Numbered from the stretch's first letter, positions 35,528-45,185 are shown. The stretch is 64,000 nucleotides of DNA from Chloroflexota bacterium (GCA_016190665.1 JACPQD010000068.1:62001-126000); one strand, 5' to 3'. The notes: a model not told the origin generated them from the sequence alone. Numbers and translations: made by a program.

Positions 35528-37336
35528 GTGAAGAAGCTGCTTTCGGGCAATGAGGCTGTTGCCCTGGGCGCCTACCATGCAGGCGTGACAGTAGCCGCTG
35601 CCTATCCCGGCACGCCAAGCACAGAGATACTGGAGAATCTCGCCCGCTTCGACGGCATTTACGCTGAGTGGTCCACCAATGAAAAGGTGGCCATGGAAGT
35701 GGGGATGGGCGCAGCCTACGGCGGCGCTCGGGCACTGGTTTCTATGAAGCACGTCGGCCTCAACGTAGCTTCGGACCCTTTCTTCGGCGCCTCCGTCACG
35801 GGCATCAACGGTGGCCTGGTCGTCCTTTCCGCCGATGACCCCGGTATGCACAGCTCCCAGAATGAGCAGGACAACCGGCACTACGCGAAGTTCGCCAAGG
35901 TACCCATGCTGGAGCCCGCCGATAGCCAGGAAGCCTACGAGCTTATGTCATTGGCTTTCCAGGTAAGCGAAGACTTCGATACTCCGGTCCTCTTCCGCAC
36001 CACCACCCGAATCTCGCACTGCAAGTCGGTGGTCGATGTGCCCGAGGGCTTGCAGCCCCAGCCAAGGCCCATTGGCTTCAAGAGGGACCGCCAGAAGTAC
36101 GTCATGGTGCCCTCCCATGCCCGGCCCAGACATGCGATTATGGAAGAGCGCCTGGCGAAGCTGGCGGCCTATTCCGAGAGTTTCCCACATAATAAGATGA
36201 TCGCCGGCGAGCGGCGCCTGGGCATTGTCTCCTCGGGCGTTGCCTTCCAGTATGCCAGAGAGGTCTTCCCTGATGCTTCCTTCCTCAAGCTGGCTATGCC
36301 TTATCCGCTTCCAGAGAAGCTGGTCCGTCGTTTCCGACGGCAGGTGGACCAGATCGTGGTGGTGGAGGAGCTGGACCCTTTCATTGAAGAGGGGCTCCGC
36401 GCCATGGGCATAAAGGCCGATGGAAAGAGGTATTTCCCCATTACTGGCGAGCTCAGCGTGGAGACGGTGAGGAAGGGAGCCCCGACGCTCCGTCTGGCGC
36501 CGGCGCCCTCACGTCCTGGGGAGGCCACCGCCGTCAAGCTGCCCGCTCGACCGCCCCGACTGTGCCCCGGCTGCCCGCATACTGCCGCCAACTATGCTCT
36601 CAAGCGGTTGAGTCTAAAGGCGCCTGGACTCGTCGTCACCGGCGATATCGGGTGTTACACGCTGGCCGTCTATCCTCCGCTCCAGACCCTGGACACCACG
36701 GCCTGCATGGGGGCAAGCATCGGACAGGCGCTGGGACTGGAGAAAGCGGGCGTCCAGAGCCGCATAGTGGCCGTCATCGGCGACTCCACCTTCATGCATT
36801 CAGGCATCACGCCCCTGGTGGACGTGGTCTACAACCAGGGGAAGACCACCGTTATCATTCTGGACAACGGCACCACGGCGATGACCGGGCACCAGGGCCA
36901 CCCGGCGACGGGCGTCTCAGCCCGCGGTGAGCAAGCTCAGCGCGTTCCCCTGGAGGACATATGCCGCGGCGCGGGCGTGAAGGACGTCAACGTGGTTGAC
37001 GCCTTCGATCTGCCGCTTATCGAATCTACCATCAGGCGCTGTACCGAGACCGCCGCGCCGTCAGTGATAATCGTTCGCGGCGACTGCGTTCTCAATGGCA
37101 AGGTCTTCGGTACCGCACTGGCCGTCGACGCTGATATCTGCAACGGGTGCCGCTCCTGCCTGCGCCTGGGTTGCGCCGCGTTGGTGAAAGAAGGGAAGAA
37201 AGTCCGCATCGATGCGACGCTATGCGTGGGCGAGATCTGCGGCGTCTGCGTCCTGGTCTGCCCGCAAAAGGCCATTCAGATGAAGCACAAAGCGGGAGCA
37301 CGCGAAGACGCGAAGAACGCGAAGCATGAAGCATAA
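35528..37336 (+). CDS. iorA: Indolepyruvate ferredoxin oxidoreductase, alpha subunit
   Basis: 602-residue thiamine-diphosphate enzyme that oxidises aryl-pyruvates (from aromatic amino acids) to aryl-acetyl-CoA and reduces ferredoxin. N-terminal pyrimidine domain (AAYPGTPSTEILENLA), TPP-binding domain with TGDIGCYTLAVYPPL and GDSTFMHSGI, and a C-terminal two-cluster ferredoxin (CNGCRSCLRLGC, CVGEICGVCVLVCP). GTG start. The tail AREDAKNAKHEA comes from a repeated GCGAAGACGCGAAGAA word. iorB follows 88 bp on. Oxygen-sensitive enzyme, so an anaerobic lifestyle is likely. Confidence 0.93.
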   Translation: MKKLLSGNEAVALGAYHAGVTVAAAYPGTPSTEILENLARFDGIYAEWSTNEKVAMEVGMGAAYGGARALVSMKHVGLNVASDPFFGASVTGINGGLVVLSADDPGMHSSQNEQDNRHYAKFAKVPMLEPADSQEAYELMSLAFQVSEDFDTPVLFRTTTRISHCKSVVDVPEGLQPQPRPIGFKRDRQKYVMVPSHARPRHAIMEERLAKLAAYSESFPHNKMIAGERRLGIVSSGVAFQYAREVFPDASFLKLAMPYPLPEKLVRRFRRQVDQIVVVEELDPFIEEGLRAMGIKADGKRYFPITGELSVETVRKGAPTLRLAPAPSRPGEATAVKLPARPPRLCPGCPHTAANYALKRLSLKAPGLVVTGDIGCYTLAVYPPLQTLDTTACMGASIGQALGLEKAGVQSRIVAVIGDSTFMHSGITPLVDVVYNQGKTTVIILDNGTTAMTGHQGHPATGVSARGEQAQRVPLEDICRGAGVKDVNVVDAFDLPLIESTIRRCTETAAPSVIIVRGDCVLNGKVFGTALAVDADICNGCRSCLRLGCAALVKEGKKVRIDATLCVGEICGVCVLVCPQKAIQMKHKAGAREDAKNAKHEA

Positions 37337-37424
37337 AGCACCAGCGCGAAGCGGCGAGGAGCTATGTCCTCTCTGTCCACCCTGTCCACTCGTGGTTCCA
37401 GAAGCCGGCGCGAAGCATGGTTAG

Positions 37425-38057
37425 GTGAGTAACACAACCAAGATCGATGTTTTGATGGCCGGCGTGGGCGGCCAGGGGATCGTGTTGGCCAGCGATGCCC
37501 TTGCGGAGGTGGCGATGCTCGCGGGTTGGGACGTGAAGAAGTCCGATGCCCTGGGTATGGCCCAGCGCGGGGGCAGCGTGGTCAGCCACATTCGCCTGGG
37601 CGACAAAGTGTATTCCCCCATGATCGAAAAGGGAAAGGCGGACATCTTGCTGGCCTTCGAGAAGCTGGAGGGCGCCCGCTGGATCGGACATCTGGCGCCG
37701 GGCGGCATAGCTATCGTCAATGACCAGGCCATCCTGCCACTCTCCGTGTCCTCCGGCGCCGAAGCCTATCCCGCCGATGACGAGATCGTCGGCATCTTGA
37801 AGTCACGGACGGAGCGGTTCTTTGTCGCGCCGGGAGAGGCCATTGCCAGGGGACTGGGCAATATCAGGACGTTGAACATGATTATGCTGGGTTTTCTTTC
37901 CACCATCTTGCCCATCGACCTTGAGATGTGGAGGGAATGCATCCCTCGATATGTACCTTCGAGGTTTTTGGAGCTGAACTTGCGAGCCTTCGCCGAAGGC
38001 AGAGCCCGGGCGCCGGAGATGGTCGCCCGCCTGCGGCCGGTTGGGACAACGCGCTGA
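37425..38057 (+). CDS. iorB: Indolepyruvate ferredoxin oxidoreductase, beta subunit
   Basis: 210-residue gamma-type domain of 2-oxoacid:ferredoxin oxidoreductases that completes IorA. It shows MAGVGGQGIVLASDAL (CoA-domain glycine motif), SDALGMAQRGGSVVSHIRLGD split over the core, and LLAFEKLEGARW. GTG start with a weak ribosome site. It runs on to a thioesterase 9 bp later and then aroF, so the four genes may be one operon on aromatic metabolism. Confidence 0.92.
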   Translation: MSNTTKIDVLMAGVGGQGIVLASDALAEVAMLAGWDVKKSDALGMAQRGGSVVSHIRLGDKVYSPMIEKGKADILLAFEKLEGARWIGHLAPGGIAIVNDQAILPLSVSSGAEAYPADDEIVGILKSRTERFFVAPGEAIARGLGNIRTLNMIMLGFLSTILPIDLEMWRECIPRYVPSRFLELNLRAFAEGRARAPEMVARLRPVGTTR

Positions 38058-38066
38058 GAAAGAAGG

Positions 38067-38486
38067 ATGAGGAGCGGGACGGCTGATACCACCGACTATG
38101 ATGCTTTGAGACGGGCCTTCGACAAGTCTCCCTTCGCTGCCTTTCTGGGGATGAAGCTCCTGGACCTGGCGCGCGGGTATGCTAAAGTATCCCTCGTGAT
38201 GGATGCTAAATATCTCAACTGGGACCAAAGGGTCCATGGGGGCCTGGTTTCCTCTCTCATCGACCAGGCCTTCGGCTGCGCCCTGAATACCCTTGACCGT
38301 AACTATGTCGCGGTACAACTCAGCATCAGCTTCATGTCGACGCTCAGGGGCGATGAGACCATCGTCGCTGAGGGTCGCGTGGTCCACGCTGGCATGAGCC
38401 TTGGGGTTGCGGAGATGACGGTGAAGAACACGCAGGGCAAGACCATCGCCACAGCCACGGGCACCGCCTTGGGCATGGCAAAGTGA
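38067..38486 (+). CDS. PaaI-type hotdog-fold thioesterase
   Basis: 139 residues, hotdog fold. The motif HGGLVSSLIDQAFGCALNTL carries the conserved glycine and the catalytic acidic residue (here D), and LSISFMSTLRGDETIVAEGRV is the second strand pair. Hydrolyses acyl-CoA; in this place arylacetyl-CoA formed by IorAB is a plausible substrate (inference). ATG 9 bp after iorB; aroF starts 8 bp downstream. Confidence 0.85.
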   Translation: MRSGTADTTDYDALRRAFDKSPFAAFLGMKLLDLARGYAKVSLVMDAKYLNWDQRVHGGLVSSLIDQAFGCALNTLDRNYVAVQLSISFMSTLRGDETIVAEGRVVHAGMSLGVAEMTVKNTQGKTIATATGTALGMAK

Positions 38487-38494
38487 GGTGAAAG

Positions 38495-39511
38495 ATGATA
38501 GTGGAGATGCGCAAAGGCGCGAGCAAGGCGGAAGTCGATCAAGTCGTCAAGCGGGCCCGATCGCTGGGCTTCGACGTGCAGCTTAACTGTGGAACTGATA
38601 TGGTCGTGGTGGCCATCCTGGGCTCCAACACGGGGCAGGTTTCCACAGACGTCTTCGCCGTCTTGCCTGGCGTCGAGGCAGTGGCCCGCATCATGAAGCC
38701 TTATAAGCTGGCCTCGCGGGAGTTCAAGCCGCAGAACAGCATAGTGAACGTGAATGGCGTCGAGATCGGCGGACAACGCATTGTAATCATGGCGGGACCC
38801 TGCGCTGTGGAAAGCGAAAAGCAGATCACGGAGACGGCCCGCGGCGTCACTGCGCTGGGGGCCCGGGTGCTGCGCGGCGGCGCTTACAAACCGCGCACCT
38901 CTCCCTTCAGTTTCCAGGGGTTGAAGACGAAGGGGCTGAAGATGCTGGCGCGGGTGCGGGAGGAGGTCGGCGTCCCCATCGTCACGGAGGTCACCGACTC
39001 GCGGGACGTGGCTCTGGTGGCCAGGTACGCCGATGTGCTCCAGGTGGGGGCCCGGAGCATGCAGAACTTCACTCTGCTCCAGGAGATCGGCAAGAGCAAG
39101 CATCCCGTCGTTCTCAAGAGGGGCCTGTCTTCCACAATCACGGAATGGCTGACAGCCGCCGACTACCTTCTGGCGGAGGGTAACGAGAATGTCATCCTTT
39201 GCGAACGTGGGATACGGACCTTTGAGGAGTCTGCCCGCTTTTCCCTTGACATCTGCTCCCTCCCGGTGGTGAAGAAGGTCAGCCACCTGCCTATCATTGT
39301 GGACCCCAGCCACGCCGCGGGCCATTTCGACCTGGTGCCGGCCATTGCCAGGGCCGCCATAGCCGGCGGCGCTGATGGGCTGCTGATCGAGGTGCACCCC
39401 AACCCTCAGGAGGCGTTGGTGGACGGCCTCCAGTCTTTGACCCTCCAGAACTTCGAGAAGCTCATGGTTGACCTGAGGAAGATCGCTGAAGCCGTGGGCA
39501 GGTACATCTAG
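38495..39511 (+). CDS. aroF: 3-deoxy-7-phosphoheptulonate synthase (DAHP synthase, type I beta)
   Basis: First step of the shikimate pathway, joining PEP and erythrose 4-phosphate. Residues 1-70 form a small ferredoxin-like regulatory domain (MIVEMRKGASKAEVDQVV), then the TIM barrel with MAGPCAVESEKQI, LRGGAYKPRTSPFSFQGL, VLKRGLSSTITEW and IVDPSHAAGH. 338 residues is typical of this class. Neighbouring iorAB and thioesterase suggest aromatic amino acid turnover. Confident. Confidence 0.94.
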   Translation: MIVEMRKGASKAEVDQVVKRARSLGFDVQLNCGTDMVVVAILGSNTGQVSTDVFAVLPGVEAVARIMKPYKLASREFKPQNSIVNVNGVEIGGQRIVIMAGPCAVESEKQITETARGVTALGARVLRGGAYKPRTSPFSFQGLKTKGLKMLARVREEVGVPIVTEVTDSRDVALVARYADVLQVGARSMQNFTLLQEIGKSKHPVVLKRGLSSTITEWLTAADYLLAEGNENVILCERGIRTFEESARFSLDICSLPVVKKVSHLPIIVDPSHAAGHFDLVPAIARAAIAGGADGLLIEVHPNPQEALVDGLQSLTLQNFEKLMVDLRKIAEAVGRYI

Positions 39512-39941
39512 ACTCTTGAAGCGCGAAGCGCGAAGCAAGAATCGGCCTTCTAACCTATTGCGCCCGAGAGAGAACCAAAGGATGAACACGGATAGACACG
39601 GAGAAAAGCCGTCGGGTGGGTGGAGCCTTGACGAAATCTCGGGACGACTCACATCACGTGCCGCGTTCTTTCTGATGGGTCACGCTTGGCTCCACCCACC
39701 GTACACATAAATCGATGTTACATTGTACTAGACTCTAGAAGCGTGAAGCACTGAAGCACGCGAAGACGCGAACCATGGCACAAGGAGCAGGGAGCAAGGA
39801 GCGCAGCACGAAGCAAGAAGTACGAAACAATCAACGCGAGGGCAACCGACCGGAGGCCCCGCTTCGCGCTTCGCGTCCCGACTCCGTCCCGACTGAAGTC
39901 GGGATGCGTCGGGACTTCCCGCTGCGCGCTTCCGAACAGGC
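39512..39941. other. Intergenic region with repeats, no gene
   Basis: Apart from the family-A element this holds GCGAAGCGCGAAGC-type words around 39518 and 39740, and a short hairpin TCCCGACT / AGTCGGGA at 39887-39904. No open frame with protein character was found. Confidence 0.5.
39607..39733. mobile_element. MITE-like inverted-repeat element, family A copy 2
   Basis: Second copy of the element at 1151-1279. Its inverted repeat is GGGTGGAGCC (39618-39627) and GGCTCCACCC (39688-39697), with the conserved core CGTGCCGCGTTCTTTCTGAT and right end ATCGATGTTACATTGTACTA. It lies about 95 bp after the aroF stop. Same orientation as copy 1. Confidence 0.6.
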
Positions 39942-40889
39942 ATGACCAGCCTGGTGAGCGACCTCTTCGGCGTCAATGTCACCATCAAGGGCGCCTACTC
40001 CCTGAGAGACAAGGTTATTGGCCTCTTCGTCCTTACCCGCCCCGCACTGTCTCTTTTGTCCCCCATAAACGCGGCCAGCGCCGCAGTGCTGGCTCTGGGC
40101 GGGTATCCTCCTCTCCTGACCTGCATCCTTGGCTTCATTTGTGTCGCCCTGGCCGCGGGGGGGATCAACACCTTCAATGACTTTGTCGACCGGGAGCGGG
40201 ACAAGACGGTCTGGCCAGGCCGGCCGATACCGAGCAAGCGGGTCTCTGCCGGGCACGCGCTGGCGTTGGCCCTGGCGCTCTTTGCCGGCGCGCTCGTCAT
40301 CTCCTGGTTCTTCTTCAACCAGAACAGTTATGTCAACTTCACCGTACTGGCCCTCGCCATCTTGCTGGGCGGCGGCTATTCGATGTTCTTCCGTGACAAA
40401 GTGGGCTATCTGTCACTCCCGCCCATCAATGGCCTGATTTATCTGGGCGGCTGGACCGCCTTTGCCCCGGAGACGCTCTTCACCAGCTTCCTGCCCTGGT
40501 TCCTCTTCCTTCACGGGCTGGTCTGGCAGGCAGCTCACATCATGGTGTACTCGCCGGTGCACCCGGTGAGCAAGTCCGAAGGCAAGCTGCGGACCGAGAA
40601 GAAAGCCCTTTTCTTCGTGCCCACGCCCCGTCTCGCGGCCGTTCTCGGCATGGCCTTCCTGGTCTTGACCGTGGCCATGAACGTCCTCTTGCCCTTCCTG
40701 ACGCCCCTCGGACCCGTCTACCTGTCTGTGGTCGCCCTTTCAAGCGTCTTCGCTTTGATTGCCACTGCCGCTTTCCTTAAGGACTTGAGGAGCAGAGAGA
40801 AGGGCATCAAGGCCTTCGCGTCCGTATCTCTGCTGAGATTGGGCATCTCCGGAGCGATCCTTCTGGACGTGCTATTATTAATCGGGTAG
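39942..40889 (+). CDS. UbiA-family prenyltransferase
   Basis: 315-residue integral membrane enzyme that attaches a prenyl chain to an acceptor. The first aspartate-rich motif is in GGINTFNDFVDRERDKTVW; the second site is less clear, with EGKLRTEKKALFFVPTPR in the expected region. About eight hydrophobic segments. Candidate jobs are quinone, heme O or archaeal-type lipid synthesis; the window does not decide. Starts at an ATG in repeat-rich DNA. Confidence 0.85.
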   Translation: MTSLVSDLFGVNVTIKGAYSLRDKVIGLFVLTRPALSLLSPINAASAAVLALGGYPPLLTCILGFICVALAAGGINTFNDFVDRERDKTVWPGRPIPSKRVSAGHALALALALFAGALVISWFFFNQNSYVNFTVLALAILLGGGYSMFFRDKVGYLSLPPINGLIYLGGWTAFAPETLFTSFLPWFLFLHGLVWQAAHIMVYSPVHPVSKSEGKLRTEKKALFFVPTPRLAAVLGMAFLVLTVAMNVLLPFLTPLGPVYLSVVALSSVFALIATAAFLKDLRSREKGIKAFASVSLLRLGISGAILLDVLLLIG

Positions 40890-40898
40890 ACCGGGTTC

Positions 40899-41132
40899 TT
40901 GCGAAACGGGGGTGCGTCAAGTAGCTTCCAGGCCTGGTGGATAGCCATCACCTGCTGCCTCAGTCTCACGGTGTCCTCCGGCACGGGCTTCTACAGTTTT
41001 GGGGTGTTCTTCAAGCCCCTCCTGGAGGAGTTTGGCTGGGGAAGGGGAGCTACCTCCGCGGCCGTCTCGGTCTACTGGCTGACCATGGGCGTCGGCGCCG
41101 ACTGGCTGAGACTGAATACGCATCTTCAGTGA
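40899..41132 (+). pseudogene. Truncated MFS transporter N-terminus
   Basis: 77 codons encode the first one to two membrane helices of a major facilitator: AWWIAITCCLSLTVSSGTGF then YSFGVFFKPLLEEFGWGRGA, the well-known pattern of monocarboxylate-type MFS proteins. It ends abruptly after TMGVGADWLRLNTHLQ instead of the usual 400 residues. Lies between UbiA and the Hdr-like gene, 37 bp from the latter. A deletion has removed the rest. Confidence 0.7.
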
Positions 41133-41169
41133 ATGTGAAATAGCGAGTCGTGGCTTTTAGAGGGGGAAT

Positions 41170-43236
41170 ATGGACCCAACGGCGACGAGACTGGCATACT
41201 GGAACATCAGCCCGCCTGAGGTCTGGATCGGCGGGGCCGTCTTCACCGTTGCCTTTGCGCTGATCTTCTACGGGCTCTACCGACGTATCCGTCTCTGGCG
41301 GCTGGGAAAACCGGCGGACCCCCTTGGCCATTGGGTCTGGCGGGGCTGGTCCCTCATCTCCTACGGCTTCGGGCACTTCCGCACTATCCGCGAAGCATAC
41401 CCGGGGACGATGCACCTGCTCATCTTCTGGACCACCTTCGCGTTATTCATTGCCTCCCTGGTGGCGACCGTGCCGGAAGTGGCCCTACTGTTGTCCACGG
41501 TGATGACGGTACCCCAGATCCTCGTCACTTATTTCAGCGGTGCCTTCTACTTGTGGTTCTCCCTCCTCACCGATATCATCGGCGTCCTCTTCATCGTCGG
41601 CGTCCTCATGGCCATCTACCGACGCTACTTGATTAAGCCGGACCGGCTGGACTCTCTCTTCGATGACGGCCTCGCCCTGGCCCTTATGCTCTTTGTTGGC
41701 GTAACAGGGTTCTTGACCGAGGCATCCCGGATGGCTGCCAATGAAATCGCACCTCACCCGGACTGGGCGGCGTGGTCCCCGGTGGGCTATGCCCTGGCGC
41801 GGCCCATTGCCGGGATAGGCAACGAATTCCTCCTCCTGATGGTGCACAAAGGAGCGTGGTGGGTCCATATCTTGCTCACCGCCAGCCTCTTCTCCTACGT
41901 TGTGGCCTCCAAGCTGCTCCACCTTTTCGTTTCGCCGGCGAACATCTTTCTGCGGCCCGTCTCTCCTAAAGGCGCCTTGAAGCCGATCCTCGACATGGAG
42001 AACGCCGAGAGCTTCGGCGTGGCGAATATCCAGGAGTTCAACTGGAAGCAACTGCTGGACCTGGACGCTTGCACGCGCTGCGGGCGTTGCCAGGACGCCT
42101 GCCCGGCCTGGGCCAGCGGCAAGCCCCTTTCTCCCAAGAAGCTCATCCAGGGCCTGAAGTCGGTGCTTGTGGAACGAGGGCCCGCACTTTTGAAGCGGGC
42201 TGACCCGCTCGACAACAAAAAGGACATGATCAAGGATGTCATCACCGAGGACGTCATCTGGTCGTGCACTACCTGCGGGGCGTGCCATGAGCAATGTCCC
42301 GTCCTCATCGGGCAGATCGACAAGAACGTGGATATGCGGCGCAACCTGGTGCTCATGGAGTCGCGCTTCCCCGAGGCGGCCATGAACGCCCTCCGAAGCA
42401 TCGAAGCTCGGGGGCATCCCTGGCGAGGCACCACCGCCACGCGCACCGATTGGACGAAGGGCCTGGACATCAAGGTCTTCTCCGAAGGAGCGCAGGCCGA
42501 GGTCCTCTACTGGGTCGGCTGCACCGGCGCCCTCGAGGACAGAAACCAGAAGGTCGCTCGCGCCTTCGCCAGCCTGCTGAAGCAGGCGGGGGTCGACTTC
42601 GCCATTCTGGGCGCGGAGGAGACCTGCTGCGGCGACCCGCCGCGCCGCATCGGCAACGAGTACCTCTTCCAGATACTGGCGCAGCAGAACATCGAGACCT
42701 TCAAGCGCTACGGCATCAAGAAGATCGTCACCGCATGTCCTCACGGCTACAATGCCATCAAGAACGAGTACCCGCAGTTTCGCGGACACTTCGAGGTGCA
42801 GCACCATAGCGAATTCCTCTGGGACCTCCTGCGACAGGGCCGGCTCACACTTTCCCACGGCCTGGGCGCTGTGCTAACATATCATGACCCCTGCTATCTC
42901 GGGCGCCACAACGACGTCTACGATGCGCCGCGGCAGATCCTGCGGGCGATCCCGCAAGCCAGGCTGGTGGAGATGGGACGCTCCGGCCGCACGAGCTTTT
43001 GCTGCGGCGGTGGTGGTGGGCACGCCTGGATGGAGGAGACGCTGGGCCGACGCATAAACGAGATACGTACCGAGGAGGCTCTGGACACGGGCGCGGCCAT
43101 CGTGGCGACCGCCTGCCCGCTTTGCCTGACCATGTTTGAGGACGGCATCAAAGCAAAGGGCGCTGAAGAGTCCATCAAGGCGATGGACATCGCTGAGCTG
43201 ATGCAGCAGTGTTGTGGGGACGGAACCTGGGATTAA
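41170..43236 (+). CDS. Membrane-anchored heterodisulfide reductase-like Fe-S protein
   Basis: 688 residues. N-terminal membrane part (about residues 15-260) resembling the heme-b NarI/HdrE type, then two 4Fe-4S motifs (CTRCGRCQDACPAW about 300 and CTTCGACHEQCPVL about 363), then two CCG domains (EETCCGDPPRRIGNE and SFCCGGGGGHAW), as in HdrD/GlpC/DsrK. Likely passes electrons between a quinol or heme and a thiol or soluble partner. The fusion of HdrE-like and HdrD-like parts is common in anaerobes. Good GGGGG site before the ATG. Confidence 0.88.
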   Translation: MDPTATRLAYWNISPPEVWIGGAVFTVAFALIFYGLYRRIRLWRLGKPADPLGHWVWRGWSLISYGFGHFRTIREAYPGTMHLLIFWTTFALFIASLVATVPEVALLLSTVMTVPQILVTYFSGAFYLWFSLLTDIIGVLFIVGVLMAIYRRYLIKPDRLDSLFDDGLALALMLFVGVTGFLTEASRMAANEIAPHPDWAAWSPVGYALARPIAGIGNEFLLLMVHKGAWWVHILLTASLFSYVVASKLLHLFVSPANIFLRPVSPKGALKPILDMENAESFGVANIQEFNWKQLLDLDACTRCGRCQDACPAWASGKPLSPKKLIQGLKSVLVERGPALLKRADPLDNKKDMIKDVITEDVIWSCTTCGACHEQCPVLIGQIDKNVDMRRNLVLMESRFPEAAMNALRSIEARGHPWRGTTATRTDWTKGLDIKVFSEGAQAEVLYWVGCTGALEDRNQKVARAFASLLKQAGVDFAILGAEETCCGDPPRRIGNEYLFQILAQQNIETFKRYGIKKIVTACPHGYNAIKNEYPQFRGHFEVQHHSEFLWDLLRQGRLTLSHGLGAVLTYHDPCYLGRHNDVYDAPRQILRAIPQARLVEMGRSGRTSFCCGGGGGHAWMEETLGRRINEIRTEEALDTGAAIVATACPLCLTMFEDGIKAKGAEESIKAMDIAELMQQCCGDGTWD

Positions 43237-43394
43237 CACTGATAAACACTGATTGTGGGCCGAACCCCCGCCTCGCTGCAGACATATGAGGTACGCCTGA
43301 TCTGGCATGGCGCCGCACCGTTATGGGCGCTGTCAAGGTCCATCCTGTCCATCCATGTCCGCCAATGTCGTTCTAACTAGCCGGGAGGTGGGAA

Positions 43395-44093
43395 ATGGGG
43401 CTTTCTGATCTTTTTGCCAATTTCACGCCGAGGGTCCCCTTCACCAAGGAACCCATCGACGAGACCGAAGAAGTCGAAGAATACGACAAGGGCGCGCGCA
43501 TTTACATCTGGCCCCTCTACAAGCACTTCGTCTGGAAAGTGATGAAGCGCGGCATACGGCGGGGCTGGGCCCTGGACATCGGCACGGGCACGGGCCTTCT
43601 GCCGTTGGAACTGGCCAAAGTCAAGAACAGCGATCTCCAGGTCGTGGGCCTGGATATCTCCGACACTATGATTCACCAGGCGCGACGGAACGTGGAGCGC
43701 GCCAAAGCCGAGGACAGGGTCCATTTCATAGTGGCTTCGGCGGCATACCTTCCTTTCAAGGATGCATCCCTGGACATTGTGGCCAGCAACGCCTCTCTCC
43801 ACCGTTGGAACGAGCCCGTGCAGGGCATCAATGAGATCGAGCGCGTGACGAAGCCGGAGGGCGCCATCATCATGCGCGATAGCCGGCGGCTGCCTCCGAA
43901 TCTCTTCTGGCGGGCCTTCCAGTTTCTGGTGACCTCGTTTATGAACGAGTCCCACAAGGAGGCGTGGCCCCAGGCAGTCGCCGCCGCCTACACGATCCCT
44001 GAGGTCAACGAAATCCTGGCCAAAACGCGCCTCCGACCGTGGAAAGTGTTCATCGACCTGATGTTCATAGACCTGTGCATAGAGTCCCGGTGA
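43395..44093 (+). CDS. SAM-dependent class I methyltransferase
   Basis: 232 residues. SAM-binding motif I ALDIGTGTGLLPLELAK (about residue 60), motif II VVGLDISDTMIHQAR and motif post-II DIVASNASLHRWNEP, with a helix-rich N-terminus (YDKGARIYIWPLYKHF). A Methyltransf_11/25-like enzyme; the substrate cannot be told. A GGGAGGTGGGAA site precedes the ATG. No obvious operon partner. Confidence 0.85.
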   Translation: MGLSDLFANFTPRVPFTKEPIDETEEVEEYDKGARIYIWPLYKHFVWKVMKRGIRRGWALDIGTGTGLLPLELAKVKNSDLQVVGLDISDTMIHQARRNVERAKAEDRVHFIVASAAYLPFKDASLDIVASNASLHRWNEPVQGINEIERVTKPEGAIIMRDSRRLPPNLFWRAFQFLVTSFMNESHKEAWPQAVAAAYTIPEVNEILAKTRLRPWKVFIDLMFIDLCIESR

Positions 44094-44253
44094 TGCGCGA
44101 AGCGGGAAGGGTGACGGGTGTCGGGTGACAGGTGACGGGGGTCGGCAACCAGCGTACAGCATTCTTCAGAGCTTTCAGCTTTCAGCGGGCCGATGGCTGA
44201 GCGCTGACGGCTGACAGCTCGTTCATCATTCATCATTCCGTACGGAGGGAATC

Positions 44254-45135
44254 ATGCTCAAGCGTTTTCTCTATCACGGCCTCACCGTCAGCGATCTGGA
44301 CAGGTCTGTTGCCTTCTACCGGGCCCTCCCGGACGTGAAGCTGGAAAAGTCCTATGAGGTATCCGGCGACGCCCTGGAGGAGGCCACCGGCTACCCTAGG
44401 GCGCATGTGAAGACCGCCCTCTTAAGCCATGGGAGCCATTTCCTGAAGCTCACTCAGTACCTGTCCCCCCAAGGCAAGAAGGAGTTCCGGTGCCGGATCA
44501 ACGACCTTGGCGCTTCTCACGTGACGATGCTCCAAGACAATCTTACAGAGACCTATGAGGCGCTACGGGCCGGGGGCGTCAAGTTCATGTCGCCGCCGGT
44601 ACACCCGTTTCCGGTGACGCGTCCGGAGGCGGTATTCACGTATATGCTGGACCCTGACGGCTGCATCGTGCAGTTGAGCCCTCGCAGCGTCGGGATACAC
44701 CATCACGCCCACGCTATCACCAATGAAGAAGGGGTCATAGCCTTCTATCGAGACGTCCTGGGCATGAAGACGGGGCGGATTCGCGACATCACCGGACCGG
44801 GCATCTCAGAAGGGACGGGCCTGCCCGATTGCTTTGACAGGGAGACAGATATGGTCCTGGATGGCGGGCCGCCCGAGTCGATAGAGTTCCAGTATTTCGT
44901 GCATCCGCAGGGGAAGAACGTCAACGAGACCAGGCTATGTGACGCCGGTTGCTCCTCGGTCGCCTTCGAGGTGGATGATATCCAGCGGTCCTATGAAGAG
45001 CTTGCGGCCAAAGGCGTCCGGTTCCTTTCCCGTCCGGTGAACCTGACCGCTGAGGGCGCCGACCTGTGGATGGTCTATCTCCTCGATCCTGAGGGCTACG
45101 TTCTGGAGCTGAGGTCGGGCGGAGAGCCGGTGTAG
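44254..45135 (+). CDS. Two-domain VOC (glyoxalase/dioxygenase-like) protein
   Basis: 293 residues, two consecutive VOC domains (about 1-135 and 145-290). The first starts LYHGLTVSDLDRSVAFYR and the second HHHAHAITNEEGVIAFYRDV. Metal ligands H near each domain start and acidic residues in YMLDPDGCIVQL / YLLDPEGYVLEL are retained. Could be an extradiol dioxygenase, epimerase or lyase; not resolved. GGAGGGAATC precedes the ATG. Confidence 0.82.
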   Translation: MLKRFLYHGLTVSDLDRSVAFYRALPDVKLEKSYEVSGDALEEATGYPRAHVKTALLSHGSHFLKLTQYLSPQGKKEFRCRINDLGASHVTMLQDNLTETYEALRAGGVKFMSPPVHPFPVTRPEAVFTYMLDPDGCIVQLSPRSVGIHHHAHAITNEEGVIAFYRDVLGMKTGRIRDITGPGISEGTGLPDCFDRETDMVLDGGPPESIEFQYFVHPQGKNVNETRLCDAGCSSVAFEVDDIQRSYEELAAKGVRFLSRPVNLTAEGADLWMVYLLDPEGYVLELRSGGEPV

Positions 45136-45185
45136 GTTGGGGAGGGCGTCCGACGCCGCTGTCGCGCGAGGGGCGCTTGAATATC

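Noticed and set aside
41485-42858. 457-codon minus-strand frame opposite the Hdr-like gene
   Set aside because: Shadow of a strong Fe-S gene with clear motifs on the plus strand; the protein has no fold character.
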